Source: Paramoeba atlantica (lineage: Eukaryota > Discosea). Taken from it: a DNA stretch of 64,000 nt. Where the stretch lies: positions 186,001 through 250,000 of the forward strand of contig CDRNVI010000065.1 of NCBI GenBank assembly GCA_977017575.1. The letters are read 5' to 3'. Of this stretch, positions 19,677 through 29,120 are shown piece by piece; positions within the stretch are counted from its first letter, which is position 1, and each line of letters begins with the position of its first letter. A program made the translations under genes and the position numbers. The notes beneath the pieces were generated by a model. The model did not search any database. It was not told the DNA's origin and saw nothing but the letters and a program-made list of their open reading frames with translations.

Positions 19677-21394
19677 GTGAATAACGTCTTGCATCCATGC
19701 CGTCACTCGTGCAAGAGCAAAAGTACGTGCGGACACCTCTGTTGTAAAAGAGGTATTCAATCTTCGCATGTGGACATTCCAGTCTCCGCGACTTCTACAA
19801 ACGAAAACCCACAAACCGAACCATGTAACATAATATCACTGGAGAGTGTCTACACAACTCTAGGACGCGGTCCGAGGCCGTCAACACAACCCCTACCTGG
19901 TACAATCCCAGCGGCCCCATCTTCCGAGGGAACCGAAATAAATGGGACCGACACCAACAAGAATTCCACAACACCAAACCTCAACGACAACGACAGTGAC
20001 TTTCTACGAAAGGCTGCCAATTTGGCTGGCTGGGCCGTGAGCAATGTCATAATTTTTTACCGTATTCCTGCCAGTAGTGCTAGCGAAAACGGGCCAACAA
20101 ACGGGGGCCAACATACTGCGCCAATTGTGGATACGACGAATGGTGATAACAAAGATAGCGCTAAGTATGTGTCACCCTCTGGCGCGACTCCTAGCGAAAA
20201 CGGGCCAACAAACGGGGGCCAACATACTGCGCCAATTGTGGGTGCGACGAATGGTGACAACAAAGATAGCGCTAGTTATGTGCCACCCTCTGGCGCAACT
20301 CCTAAAAATGCAACACTTCACTCACTGAACACCGCACGAGTAGAACCATGCCGTCACCGATGCTCCGCCAAGTTATGCTGTCTGCATAACTGTTGCAAAA
20401 TATATGGACCGCTCAGGTGCAATGAACCCCTCGTCCGACCTTCTCCTCTCCCCCCTGTTTCGCACACTGCGGAAGATCGAGTTCCATCGTGGGATGAAAC
20501 AAACGAAAACCAACGCCTTCGTCTGCTTGAACAACACAAATCCATAGCAGGAGGGAAAATGTGTCTAAAGCTTAACGACGACCAATGGAAAGCCGTCGAA
20601 AATAAGGTATACGATACATGCCGAAGACTACTAAACCCTGTTCCGGGTTATTGTGCCTAGAGCTACTTATTGTGCAGGGGGGGCACAATAAGTGGAAACA
20701 ACCACTGTTATTGTGCCCCCCACTCCAAAATATGGCGCCGCCAGTCGGTGCCGTAATTTTTTGGTTGTTTTTTATTCCCATTTTCTCGAAAATAACGTAG
20801 TTTGTTCAACAACGCATCCCTTAAATAGAACTTATTCTGCACATGAACGTGCTTGTCCATAAAAAAGGCGCCGCGAAGCGGCGCCAATTTTTTTTAACCC
20901 TTTTTTTGGTTTTCCAATATTTAGTTATTGTGCCTAGAGCCAGTTATTATGCCTAGAGCCAGTTATTGTGCAGGGGGGGGCACAATAACCCGGAACAGGG
21001 TTTATATCCCATAGTAGACACCCCGGAAATCGCCGTCAAAAACGCAGAACTCTTGGGGGCCTCTATGGCTGTGGCGGCCTATGAAATTGCACATGAAATA
21101 AATCCCACTAAGGGTTTCCTCACACGATCGAATCGCGTACACGCCCGATTTAAGCACCGACCTCTTTCCTCTGAAAATGCAGCTCATTTTGGGTTGCATT
21201 CTGCAAAAAAAACGCGTATGGTGAAGCACTCGTACAAATTGACTGAAAAAAAGTCATCCCTCTCGGGGAGTAGTACCCCGAACGTGTTCCTTCTGGATCT
21301 CCCAAATTTCGCTAAGTCTTTCCCGTTGAAGATGCACTGGGTGCGGGTGGGTGCGGCTGGGGATATTTATACTCTTAAAAAGCATTTTTTTTAA
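19677..21394 (+). pseudogene. Cysteine-rich ORF of the nested TIR element, split by a MITE
   Basis: The frame runs 19677-20633, and after the MITE at 20634-21002 it continues in the same frame to 21394, about 448 codons in all. Two copies of a Cys/His pattern are spaced about 200 residues apart: CRHSCKSKSTCGHLCCK near the start and CRHRCSAKLCCLHNCCK later. From memory, the same C-H-C-K-C-H-CCK pattern occurs near the C-terminus of HFM1/MER3-type helicases; that is unverified here. Between the two motifs lies a tandem repeat of about 31 residues (SENGPTNGGQHTAPIV). The C-terminal part (AYEIAHEINP, then FLLDLPNFAKSF) is not recognised. It is a DNA-transposon gene, not a host gene. Confidence 0.65.
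20634..21002. mobile_element. 369-bp MITE inserted in the cysteine-rich ORF
   Basis: Inverted ends AACCCTGTTCCGGGTTATTG with TA at both borders (20632-20633, 21003-21004). The insertion falls exactly on a codon boundary. TTATTGTGC recurs several times near both ends, and G- or C-runs pair with each other. Near the middle (about 20867-20886) is an A-tract followed by the hairpin GGCGCCGCGAAGCGGCGCC and a T-tract. The element has no coding capacity. Confidence 0.85.
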
Positions 21395-22148
21395 GTTAGA
21401 AGCAAAAAAAAGAAAATTTCTTAAAAAGAAAAATGTAAATGTATTGAGATAAAAATGTAGCAATGTGTATCAATTTGTAGTAAATTACTACAAATTGAAT
21501 CCAGTGTGTGTCCTTTTCACTCGTTGAAAGCTGGTTCATGTTGTAACCTCAAAAAAATGTGCAAAAAACCATGAGTTTTACAGAACACCCCTATATTGCG
21601 TCATTTTTCGCGCTTCTTCGCTTTTACACGACGGAACTATCTCGTCCCGCGTGTCTTCCTGTACAACACGTACGTCGTAAGATGTGCACAGCTTTTGTAA
21701 AATATTAGAAGCGCTATCATTATCGATAAATAATTTTCTTAATATTTTGTCCATTTTTTTTCACAATCCCCCCATTATCCTTAATAATTTTAAATATGAA
21801 CCAGAATTGCCTGAAAACGTTTTGTGCAGCCATCCCAAGAATTTTTGGCGGGCGTGAAGGCAAGGGGACACTTAACTGAGCACTAATCATGAGCTTTCTG
21901 CCTGCTTACATGCTTCTTATCTGGATTTCAAACTATTTTACAAAAATTATCCAAAAATTTGCCTCGAAAATCGTGTTCGCCTACATTTTGGCCTCTACCT
22001 GGACAAGGGGGGTAGGGGGTCGCTCGAGTGAAACGGACCTCGGATTCGTAACGATTGGGTCGAAAAATGGTGGTATACCAAATATTTCCAAAATCGGCCA
22101 AAATACAAAACCTGTAGGGGGGGGTAGATATCGTTGCCCACCACTGTA

Positions 22149-22180
22149 ACTAGTATTTTAGTACGTACTAAAATACTAGT
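22149..22180. repeat. Perfect 32-bp palindrome at the outer element's right border
   Basis: The two halves meet at GTAC|GTAC and run from ACTAGTATTTTAG to its exact reverse complement. It begins immediately after the TA at the right end of the outer transposon. A similar partial motif (CAACTAGTA) occurs to the left of the nest near 19180. Confidence 0.8.
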
Positions 22181-22674
22181 AATCGACTAGTCCGTATTAT
22201 TGCATGTACTATGAGATACTACTTCTTTGGAATGTAAGGATTTTTTTCTCAGGTATTGGGGCACTTCTATTTGGCAAACGTTTGATCGAAACAGACGCGA
22301 CAACTATTTTGCATGGGCATAGTACAGTATGGAGGACATTTGCGAGTATTATCACGGTCGACGTGGAGCTCTTCTTTTAGAGGGGAGTGGAGATAACTGA
22401 GAGAGGAATGATAACTGCTGCTCGAGAACTGCTGCTGAGGGATGATAACTGCTGATGATGAGGAACCATCACAAGGTTGCGGGTGTTAAGAATAAAAAGC
22501 TGAGATGCACAGCGAGTCATCAGAGGCACCACGAAAATACTCCCCTTTTCATAATTCTTTATCGTTCTATAATAGAACGATAAAGTATAAAAGCGGGCTA
22601 GTATGTTGCATACTAGTACATACTACTGCTTTCTTTTTGTGCGCTTTCTAGGAAATACGGAAGATATGGAAGAG
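22181..22674. other. Spacer downstream of XPG, with a perfect hairpin
   Basis: No gene is visible. CTTTATCGTTCTAT and its exact reverse complement flank a single A at 22557-22585, about 90 bp past the XPG stop. CTAGTATGTTGCATACTAG follows near 22597. Short CTGCTGATGATG-like repeats occur near 22400-22460. Confidence 0.55.
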
Positions 22675-25600
22675 TTATTTCTTATTCGAAGTTGCCCTGC
22701 GTTTCGATATCGCTTTAGGTTCTCTATTACACAGCTTGTATCTCTTTTTCATCCAAAAGCGGAATAGTTCAGTCGAAACATTTTCGTCCTCTGGATGTAA
22801 CCGTATGCTGACATGAATACCAATGTTATTAGGTTTCAGAGTTGGTAAATCAGCGAATTTCAGTAAAACCGATCCAATATTTATCTCCTGTGTGAGATCT
22901 CGGGGCCCGATATCAGATGACAACGGCTTTTCCAGAACAGTAGTAATTTTGTTCCACCATGTCGAGAGAGAATTAATTGCAGTCTTTCTTTTGTGTGTCA
23001 GCAATGTTCTTGCTTTCAATTCATTCATAGTATTATCTTCAGTTCTTATGAAGAACGAACGTCCATATGTTTCTGCCGCTTTCCCAAGTAATGTTTTAAG
23101 AATTTCGTATCTATCTGAACATTTTTCTCGTAGGCAACTGTTAACAGACTCCCAATCAGGTGGATTCCAGATAAAATCACGCATATTTCGATGAACATTC
23201 GGTTTCGCGTAAGCGTTTAGTACAACGACAGGGGGAAAAGATGCAACCATCTCATCTTTACTAAAAGCAAAGGATTCTCCGGCTTTTCCATGATGTTTCT
23301 TAAAAAATATCATCCAGAAACGAAAAAAATCCCGCATACAAGATCTCGTTTTCTTGTAAACGTCATCCTGTAGTACAGCCATAGCATCTCCGTAACTCAC
23401 TTGATTCAGGGAATGTTCGATATTATCTTTCTCATCCGAACGCAAAGACTCTTCAACATTTTCTGTGCTTCGAGAAGTCATGTTTCTTCCAAAGGATACG
23501 GATTTCTCACCTTCTTTATCAGTATGAACGTGAAATTTCCAAAAACGGCTAAGGCAGGCACAGGCGCGATCGACAGATGCATTGCAATCGTTTGCTGTAA
23601 TAAAAGAAGGGCAAAAGGCGCTGAGAACTCGAACCGCAGACGAAGGTCCAATGCCCTTTACCCCTTCAAAATAATCCCCACCAAGCAGAATACCCAACAC
23701 TAAAAAGTCGCTGCGATCGAGACACAAATCTCTCTTAATCTTATCAACGTGAAATACGTGAGGTCTTACGTACGAGTGATCAAAAAATCTTCGAATTACA
23801 CATTTAGCCCCGAAAAGAAACACATCACTATCATCACTCACAACAGCGTCCACCACTCCTTCACTATTAAGCACCGCACACTGCGCGTCGGCCTCTGAGG
23901 GGCTCTCAACGTACGGTATTCCGAAGAGTACAAGTAAATTCCGGAGATCTAGAAGAATAGAACGTATTTGTGCGTGAAGGGGAACTGATACGTTTTCTTG
24001 CTTTAGTGCTTCGTACTCATTTTTGGCGCGCATCTCAGCTTCTTGTAATATATTTTCCAACTGCAAGCGATCAGGGGGTTGAGCAGAAAATTTCTTGTCT
24101 GATGATGAAAGTACTGCTACGTCAATTGCTGGAAGACTGGGAGATTCTTGCTTTGTTGACTTCGTGTCTAATTTTTGATTCATAGCCATCGTATCGGAAT
24201 CTAAAATGCTCATTGATAATGCTTCGCCTTTCGATTTATTTATGTCTCCCAGCGATATATCATCTTTATCGTCGTGTGTTTCCAGTAAAAAATCAATAGC
24301 GGTCATGGTTCCTGATACTCTATTTTCTGATTGATCGATCAGCTCATAACATTCACTATCATCATCAGAATCCGAACATAAATCCTTGGAAAGGAGTGCC
24401 CTCTGTTCACCATTCCGTGGAATCGCTCGTTTTAGGTCATGCTCATTCAGTGCATCGACATTGCTTTGACTAATTGTTAAGGATTTAGTCGGAGAATCAG
24501 CAAGTCCAGCGGAGCATATAGATTTAGTTTCTTTCTCGGCAGTTGAAACACAAGAACCCAAAATAACTTTATCCACACTCTCCTCGCCGACGACTGTAGT
24601 AGATGAACAATCTGACAATGTACCTTCGCAAGAGTCGGTGAAAGAGGGTTTTCGCTCTCGAGCTTCCTCACTTGTGATATCTTGCGTGAGAAATTCAGAA
24701 GCTGAATGCAGATCAAGAGGTAAGTCAGCGTGAAGTTTCGTCAAACTAGTTTTGCATGAGGAAACAGTGATATTGGCATTGTTGTCACTGGTATGTGGCA
24801 CATTTTCAGTATTCATGAGCTGATTCGTAGAGTATATTTCTGGATCACGCGTAATAGTCTTCGAAGCTCGAGATGTGGCAGGTCCCAGATAGTAGAACGT
24901 CTTCGCTTGGGATCTGACCGAACCCAAAGTTTTTCGCGAAATCCAATCCAGGTTCCCCTTCTCATCTTCGTTGCAGACCTCCTTCCCTCTTCCCATATCT
25001 TGAGGAGCATTCTTTCTACAGTATTCATCTTGTTCCTGCTCCTTAGATTCACGCAAAGTTTCACAATACTGTACTTTCTTAATGTACGATGAGAGCTGTA
25101 TCCCTGAAAAAGAATTTGGGTCCTCACTGTTACGTAGACTCTTCTTATAGTAATCTTCTCTATTCCAATTCGGAGTCTTATAAGCACTACGTAAGACAGA
25201 TTCTTTATCTTCATCGTCCATACTTGCACTGAGTGCGCAGTGGCTTGATTCATTGTTCGTGTCACCAAATTCACTTTTTGTTGGAGAAATTTCGTATCCA
25301 GCTTTATTGTATTGATGTCGTAAACTAGCAACGCTGCGAAGCGTGGCAATGCTCATCAATTCTTCTCCTTTTTTGCTTGCGTCTTCGATCTCCCTTACTG
25401 CCACTTTTTCAGTGTCCTGTATTACCTCTTGTTTTATCTCAGATTTCACCCGTTTCACAGCCTTGCGGGCTACTTGCGCTAGGAAAAGTTTTTGTGCAGC
25501 ATGAGTTATGTCATCGTCAGTTCGATCTCTGGCCGCCCGGCGATTGCGCAAGACATCTGCTTTTAATGCGGGAGCGGCACCGTCAAAGACAAAAATAGGA

Positions 25601-25830
25601 CGAATTCCATAATAGAGTAGCTTTAAAATTCTCCGAACAAACCTTTCAACGTGCAAACCCGACGGTGTTGCTGTTCCTAATTCGGGATCGTCCTCTCGTA
25701 TTCGCGTATAACTGGACACCTTGTAGGCCCAAATGCTAGCGTCGATTGCGACTCGCATGCCGCGGAGTTCCTCCAAAGGGACAGGAACCCCGGCGGGTTC
25801 CAAAATCGACCATAGACAATGAATTCCCAT
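22675..25830 (-). CDS. RAD2/ERCC5: XPG/RAD2 structure-specific endonuclease (nucleotide excision repair)
   Basis: This nuclease makes the 3' incision in nucleotide excision repair. The 1051-residue protein has the N-terminal nuclease domain at 1-98, starting MGIHCLWSILEPAG and including VAIDASIWAYK and FVFDGAAPALK. The internal domain near residues 640-760 carries the catalytic acidic residues in ESPSEADAQCA and VSDDSDVFLF, and the helix-hairpin-helix in LLGGDYFEGVKGIG. A spacer of about 500 acidic and Ser-rich residues separates the two domains; this long spacer distinguishes XPG/RAD2 from FEN1 and EXO1 and binds TFIIH in known members. The C-terminus is basic (SKRRATSNKK), consistent with nuclear import. 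Single exon. Confidence 0.94.
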   Translation of the reverse strand: MGIHCLWSILEPAGVPVPLEELRGMRVAIDASIWAYKVSSYTRIREDDPELGTATPSGLHVERFVRRILKLLYYGIRPIFVFDGAAPALKADVLRNRRAARDRTDDDITHAAQKLFLAQVARKAVKRVKSEIKQEVIQDTEKVAVREIEDASKKGEELMSIATLRSVASLRHQYNKAGYEISPTKSEFGDTNNESSHCALSASMDDEDKESVLRSAYKTPNWNREDYYKKSLRNSEDPNSFSGIQLSSYIKKVQYCETLRESKEQEQDEYCRKNAPQDMGRGKEVCNEDEKGNLDWISRKTLGSVRSQAKTFYYLGPATSRASKTITRDPEIYSTNQLMNTENVPHTSDNNANITVSSCKTSLTKLHADLPLDLHSASEFLTQDITSEEARERKPSFTDSCEGTLSDCSSTTVVGEESVDKVILGSCVSTAEKETKSICSAGLADSPTKSLTISQSNVDALNEHDLKRAIPRNGEQRALLSKDLCSDSDDDSECYELIDQSENRVSGTMTAIDFLLETHDDKDDISLGDINKSKGEALSMSILDSDTMAMNQKLDTKSTKQESPSLPAIDVAVLSSSDKKFSAQPPDRLQLENILQEAEMRAKNEYEALKQENVSVPLHAQIRSILLDLRNLLVLFGIPYVESPSEADAQCAVLNSEGVVDAVVSDDSDVFLFGAKCVIRRFFDHSYVRPHVFHVDKIKRDLCLDRSDFLVLGILLGGDYFEGVKGIGPSSAVRVLSAFCPSFITANDCNASVDRACACLSRFWKFHVHTDKEGEKSVSFGRNMTSRSTENVEESLRSDEKDNIEHSLNQVSYGDAMAVLQDDVYKKTRSCMRDFFRFWMIFFKKHHGKAGESFAFSKDEMVASFPPVVVLNAYAKPNVHRNMRDFIWNPPDWESVNSCLREKCSDRYEILKTLLGKAAETYGRSFFIRTEDNTMNELKARTLLTHKRKTAINSLSTWWNKITTVLEKPLSSDIGPRDLTQEINIGSVLLKFADLPTLKPNNIGIHVSIRLHPEDENVSTELFRFWMKKRYKLCNREPKAISKRRATSNKK

Positions 25831-26077
25831 AGTTCACGTCACGCAATCATGAAAAATAGGCATGAATCTTAAATATAGCATACGCATTAAATAAAACAAG
25901 ATAGACGACCACTCTAAATAAGACCGGAAAATAGGCACTATAAGTGGGGTGGGGGCGAAGCACTGTACTTACGTACACTGTATGAGGGGAGTCTTATTTG
26001 GGCTCACATCTATCTGAGTAACGTTTACAGTAGTTGATAGTATCCACGTCTTAGTCAAAGCAATAGAATCAGGTGAA

Positions 26078-26818
26078 TCAACTTTCCGAAGAACTTAGAT
26101 CATCGAAGGGCACGTAAGTATCCAAACCGAATGCGGACTGTTGTGTAGATTCGTCTGCAACAGCGCGCCTTGCTCTAGTTTCTCTTTCGCAATCTAAAAG
26201 TGCAATCCAATCAGACTGAACCTTTTCAATGTCACTCTCATCATTGCACCTGATGTATCTATCTAAAAGCTCCGCGTTCAAACGAAAGAATTCCTCTCCC
26301 CAGTTAAAGGAACTAAGGACAGTGTGCGCCTTTTCTTCAAACCCTAAAATATAGAGAGCTGCTGCAATCGCTTCAGCGCAATTCATTTCGCTCGATTGGC
26401 CATAATGGGTTGGGTTTGCAGTCACTAGAAACGGTAATACTCGTGGGTGTCCCATTTTAATTTTCTTCCAATTGATGTTTTCAATCTCGTTCCAACTGCA
26501 GTCTACGACAGCCAATCCTTGCCGTTCGACGATATCTCGATCGTTTGGTGAAAGAAACCTTTGTGCCGTTGGAGTGAGAACAACACCAGGAAAACCTTGC
26601 TTTAATCTTAATAATTGTAGCTTCTTCTGCCTCACAAGCTTTAATCCAGAACAACGACGAGCATCACACTGGCCCAAATTCCACATTGCGAGGTGTAAAC
26701 TTTCATTCCTGTTACTTGAACACCCACTTCGTTTCAAAGGCATATGCAGTACTTTTTCGGATCCTTCCGAATCAGAACTGTTTGAAGAGATTTTCTGCAA
26801 AAATTTCCTCCTGAGCAT
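26078..26818 (-). CDS. TSR3: 18S rRNA aminocarboxypropyltransferase TSR3
   Basis: TSR3 adds the aminocarboxypropyl group to the hypermodified pseudouridine of 18S rRNA late in small-subunit maturation. The conserved core is present: LAMWNLGQCDARRCSGLKL, VVLTPTAQRFLSPND, GLAVVDCSWNEIE, HPRVLPFLVTANPTHYG and NCAEAIAAALYILGF. These are the signature blocks of the family. At 246 residues the size is normal for a eukaryotic TSR3 with short tails. The N-terminal 50 residues are Ser/Lys-rich and specific. TTTTTACCAACTAG stands eight bases upstream of the ATG. Confidence 0.93.
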   Translation of the reverse strand: MLRRKFLQKISSNSSDSEGSEKVLHMPLKRSGCSSNRNESLHLAMWNLGQCDARRCSGLKLVRQKKLQLLRLKQGFPGVVLTPTAQRFLSPNDRDIVERQGLAVVDCSWNEIENINWKKIKMGHPRVLPFLVTANPTHYGQSSEMNCAEAIAAALYILGFEEKAHTVLSSFNWGEEFFRLNAELLDRYIRCNDESDIEKVQSDWIALLDCERETRARRAVADESTQQSAFGLDTYVPFDDLSSSES

Positions 26819-27738
26819 TTTCTTTACTAGTTGGTAAAAATTGATAAGTATTGATCCTCTAATTTATGTTTCAAACTTCCAATTACAGTGTCTGGTGTTA
26901 TTACGGGACGGGTATTTATGGGACGGGTATTTAAGGGGCAATACAGGGGTGGGGTCATCCTGTTGTGAAGGGGTTAATCAGGCACACTTAAAAATGTAAT
27001 TCGTAAGATGATTGAATGAAAAGGAATGTCTCTCTATGGTACACTTGAGGGGCTGCGGGTAGCGAGGTTTCACAGAGCGTTTCGTGTTACTAGTACGTAC
27101 ATGGCATAGCAGAGCGCTAGAAAAACCGAGACACCTATTACGGGACTCCTTGGCTTTGTTGGGTGGCTTTGTTAGGGGGCCCCGTACAGTAGAGAATATT
27201 CAAACCAACTTAAGAAACCGATAATGTCTCCAATTGTAGACATGGAAGAGATGGAGCGCCCGCTTTTCGATTCATCTTTCTCTCCAGGCATGTAACTCCG
27301 AGGCGACTGATGAATCGGAAATCATGGTGTACGACGGAACCATGCATAAGTTCATCAGCGCCCTCGTCTTCGGGGTCTCGCATTCCATTCCCACGTTCCT
27401 TAACGAATGAGTGGGCATATCAAACATTCTAACCGTCGCCTGAATACCCTGAGAATATGTAGGAATACTGTGGAATTTCCTATCCACAAAATACCTGTTC
27501 AGCAGTAAACCAAAACGACGTTTCTACGTAGCCTTCCCGCGAGTACAGTACGTAGCCTTCCCGCGAGTAGGGTACATGTCATGTACGCCGTTAACTCATG
27601 TACGGTTATGCACCTTTGATTGCAACCGCATAGGTTGTAAATGCTATTGACCAGTGCTAACTACAGGTTCAAAACTTAATTTCAAATAGCATAGTTCCAC
27701 ATGTAATCATTTTTTGGGAGAACGACAACGAAGAATAG
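26819..27738. other. Gene-poor spacer with short direct repeats
   Basis: No supported gene. GGGACGGGTATTTA occurs twice near 26905-26935. TACGTAGCCTTCCCGCGAGT occurs twice near 27519-27560. A 71-residue minus-strand frame at 27272-27487 has no recognisable domain. Confidence 0.5.
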
Positions 27739-28878
27739 TCAATTTACGTTCAAAGAGTCAATTTTTCCTATTAGTTGTTGGATTATGTTTCGTTCCCTCT
27801 GTTTGACAATGGCTGCTTCATCCATGAGTTCTTCATAAAGAGGATCAGCGCTCTGAATTCCGCAGTTTCCGATAGCGAGAAACGAACCGTGTTGTGAAGT
27901 TACATTGTCATTCGTATAAGATTGTTGCTCTGAGGGTGTACTACTTTTTCTTGTGAAGAAATTCCAAACCTGCGGTATCATTTCTATAAAACCAGTATGA
28001 TATTCAGAACGGGATGCTGTCTCCTGTTCTGAAGGGAGAAGCGAAATATTGCTCAAAGTCTGCGCACTTTGCGATCCACCCGCGTAGGTGAAATTCGATC
28101 CCAGAATGTTGGAGTCCAGCTCCATATCCTCGGCACGAGGGACGCACAGTGCTTTCGGTAGATTGAATTCTCTTTTTTCCATTAACCCAACGGTCGCTCT
28201 TGACAAATGAGCCGCTTGCTTAAAAATCCCGTAGAAAAGATCAGGATTCTGCTTCATGATCAATGCTCCACCAAGTAAAAACATTACGCAACACACAGTA
28301 AAGAAAAACGCTAAAGCCCAAAAGAAATACATACGATACCCGTCTGTCAGTTGTGCAAGTTCATCTCTTGTTTTTTGGCGCTCCTCAACAAGTCTTTTTA
28401 GGAAGTATTGTTTCGAAGTATTGCTGTGTAGCTTCGAAGTACAGAATTCCGTCAAACACTCAGCAGCTGTGTACGCATCCTGCCTTCCTGCCTCGCCAAG
28501 CATGAATCCCTCGTTTAAGACAAGTCGATGATAATGATCCTTTGCCTCATCAGCTGTCATGCCATAAACATTTTCTAGCTTAATTTTCAATATTTGGGCT
28601 GCATGCTTAACTTTCATCCACCTTTTCAACTCTTTTTGATTCATGTAACTCTTCCTTGAAAAATCTTGAGATTTCTTTCTATCATGTTCTAATTTGCTCA
28701 TCACAGGATCAAAAAGGCGATCCTTTTCACTTAGTGTCGGCCCGGAGATGAAATAGCTTGTATCCATATCTGGGGATGACTGTGCGCAGTTTACCCTTGC
28801 GACCATTTGTTGCTTCAAGAGCCAACTGCGAAATAACGGTGCCCGGCACCACAAAAGGGACTTATGGAATAGCATCAA
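27739..28878 (-). CDS. Uncharacterised single-span membrane protein, probably mitochondrial
   Basis: 379 residues; I do not recognise the family. The N-terminus (MMLFHKSLLWCRAPLFRSWL) is basic and hydrophobic, like a mitochondrial presequence. One clear membrane segment lies at about residues 183-207 (ALAFFFTVCCVMFLLGGALI), preceded by a Lys/Glu-rich, possibly coiled-coil stretch (KRLVEERQKTRDELAQL). The region of residues 80-150 is helical and soluble. The C-terminal 170 residues are Ser-rich and look disordered, ending in a short helix. This layout resembles an inner-membrane assembly or tethering protein, but that is a guess. Confidence 0.55.
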   Translation of the reverse strand: MMLFHKSLLWCRAPLFRSWLLKQQMVARVNCAQSSPDMDTSYFISGPTLSEKDRLFDPVMSKLEHDRKKSQDFSRKSYMNQKELKRWMKVKHAAQILKIKLENVYGMTADEAKDHYHRLVLNEGFMLGEAGRQDAYTAAECLTEFCTSKLHSNTSKQYFLKRLVEERQKTRDELAQLTDGYRMYFFWALAFFFTVCCVMFLLGGALIMKQNPDLFYGIFKQAAHLSRATVGLMEKREFNLPKALCVPRAEDMELDSNILGSNFTYAGGSQSAQTLSNISLLPSEQETASRSEYHTGFIEMIPQVWNFFTRKSSTPSEQQSYTNDNVTSQHGSFLAIGNCGIQSADPLYEELMDEAAIVKQRERNIIQQLIGKIDSLNVN

Positions 28879-29120
28879 GAAAATAGAAAATTATGGATGT
28901 GGAAATAAAAAACCTAGGAAGTCGACGATACAAGTGTATTTCACCGTGTCCAGAAAAGGTTTATACGGTTTTTAAAATAAAAATTCCGTTATGAGTCTAT
29001 TTTTCTTCAATCTCTCCGTATTCATGAAAATATGTGTGCAAATAGATTGTACATCATAACCGGAAGTCAGGATGTTCGGACAAAACACATTGTATGTACA
29101 CACATTGTAGGTGCCAAAAT

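Larger units (their letters stand above)
19452..21510 (+). mobile_element. Unclassified TIR element carrying a cysteine-rich ORF, nested in the outer element
   Basis: About 2.06 kb with inverted ends CACACMCTGGATTCAATTTG, flanked by TCCTTT at 19446-19451 and 21511-21516. Removing it with one TCCTTT makes the outer element's left repeat (GAGGTCCTTTTCACTCG) match its right one (GAGGTCCGTTTCACTCG), which proves insertion. It carries a single gene on the plus strand, itself interrupted by a third element. No DDE transposase, recombinase or helicase domain is recognisable. The 6-bp duplication and the CACAC termini do not point to one superfamily. Confidence 0.75.
19339..22146. mobile_element. Outer Tc1/mariner-type element, interrupted by a second element
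   Basis: Terminal inverted repeats of about 110 bp begin CAGTGGTGGGCAACGA at both ends and stay similar through CGACCCAATCGTT and CGAATCCGAGGTCC. TA flanks both ends (19337-19338 and 22147-22148). The left repeat is split at TCCTTT by the element at 19452-21510. Without that insert the outer element would be only about 750 bp and non-coding, a MITE. The remaining unique part (21517-22020) has no transposase. Confidence 0.85.

Noticed and set aside
19339-22146. The outer nest as one hAT element because it starts CAGTGGTGG
   Set aside because: The flanking 8-mers do not match, whereas TA is present at both ends; the Tc1/mariner type fits better.
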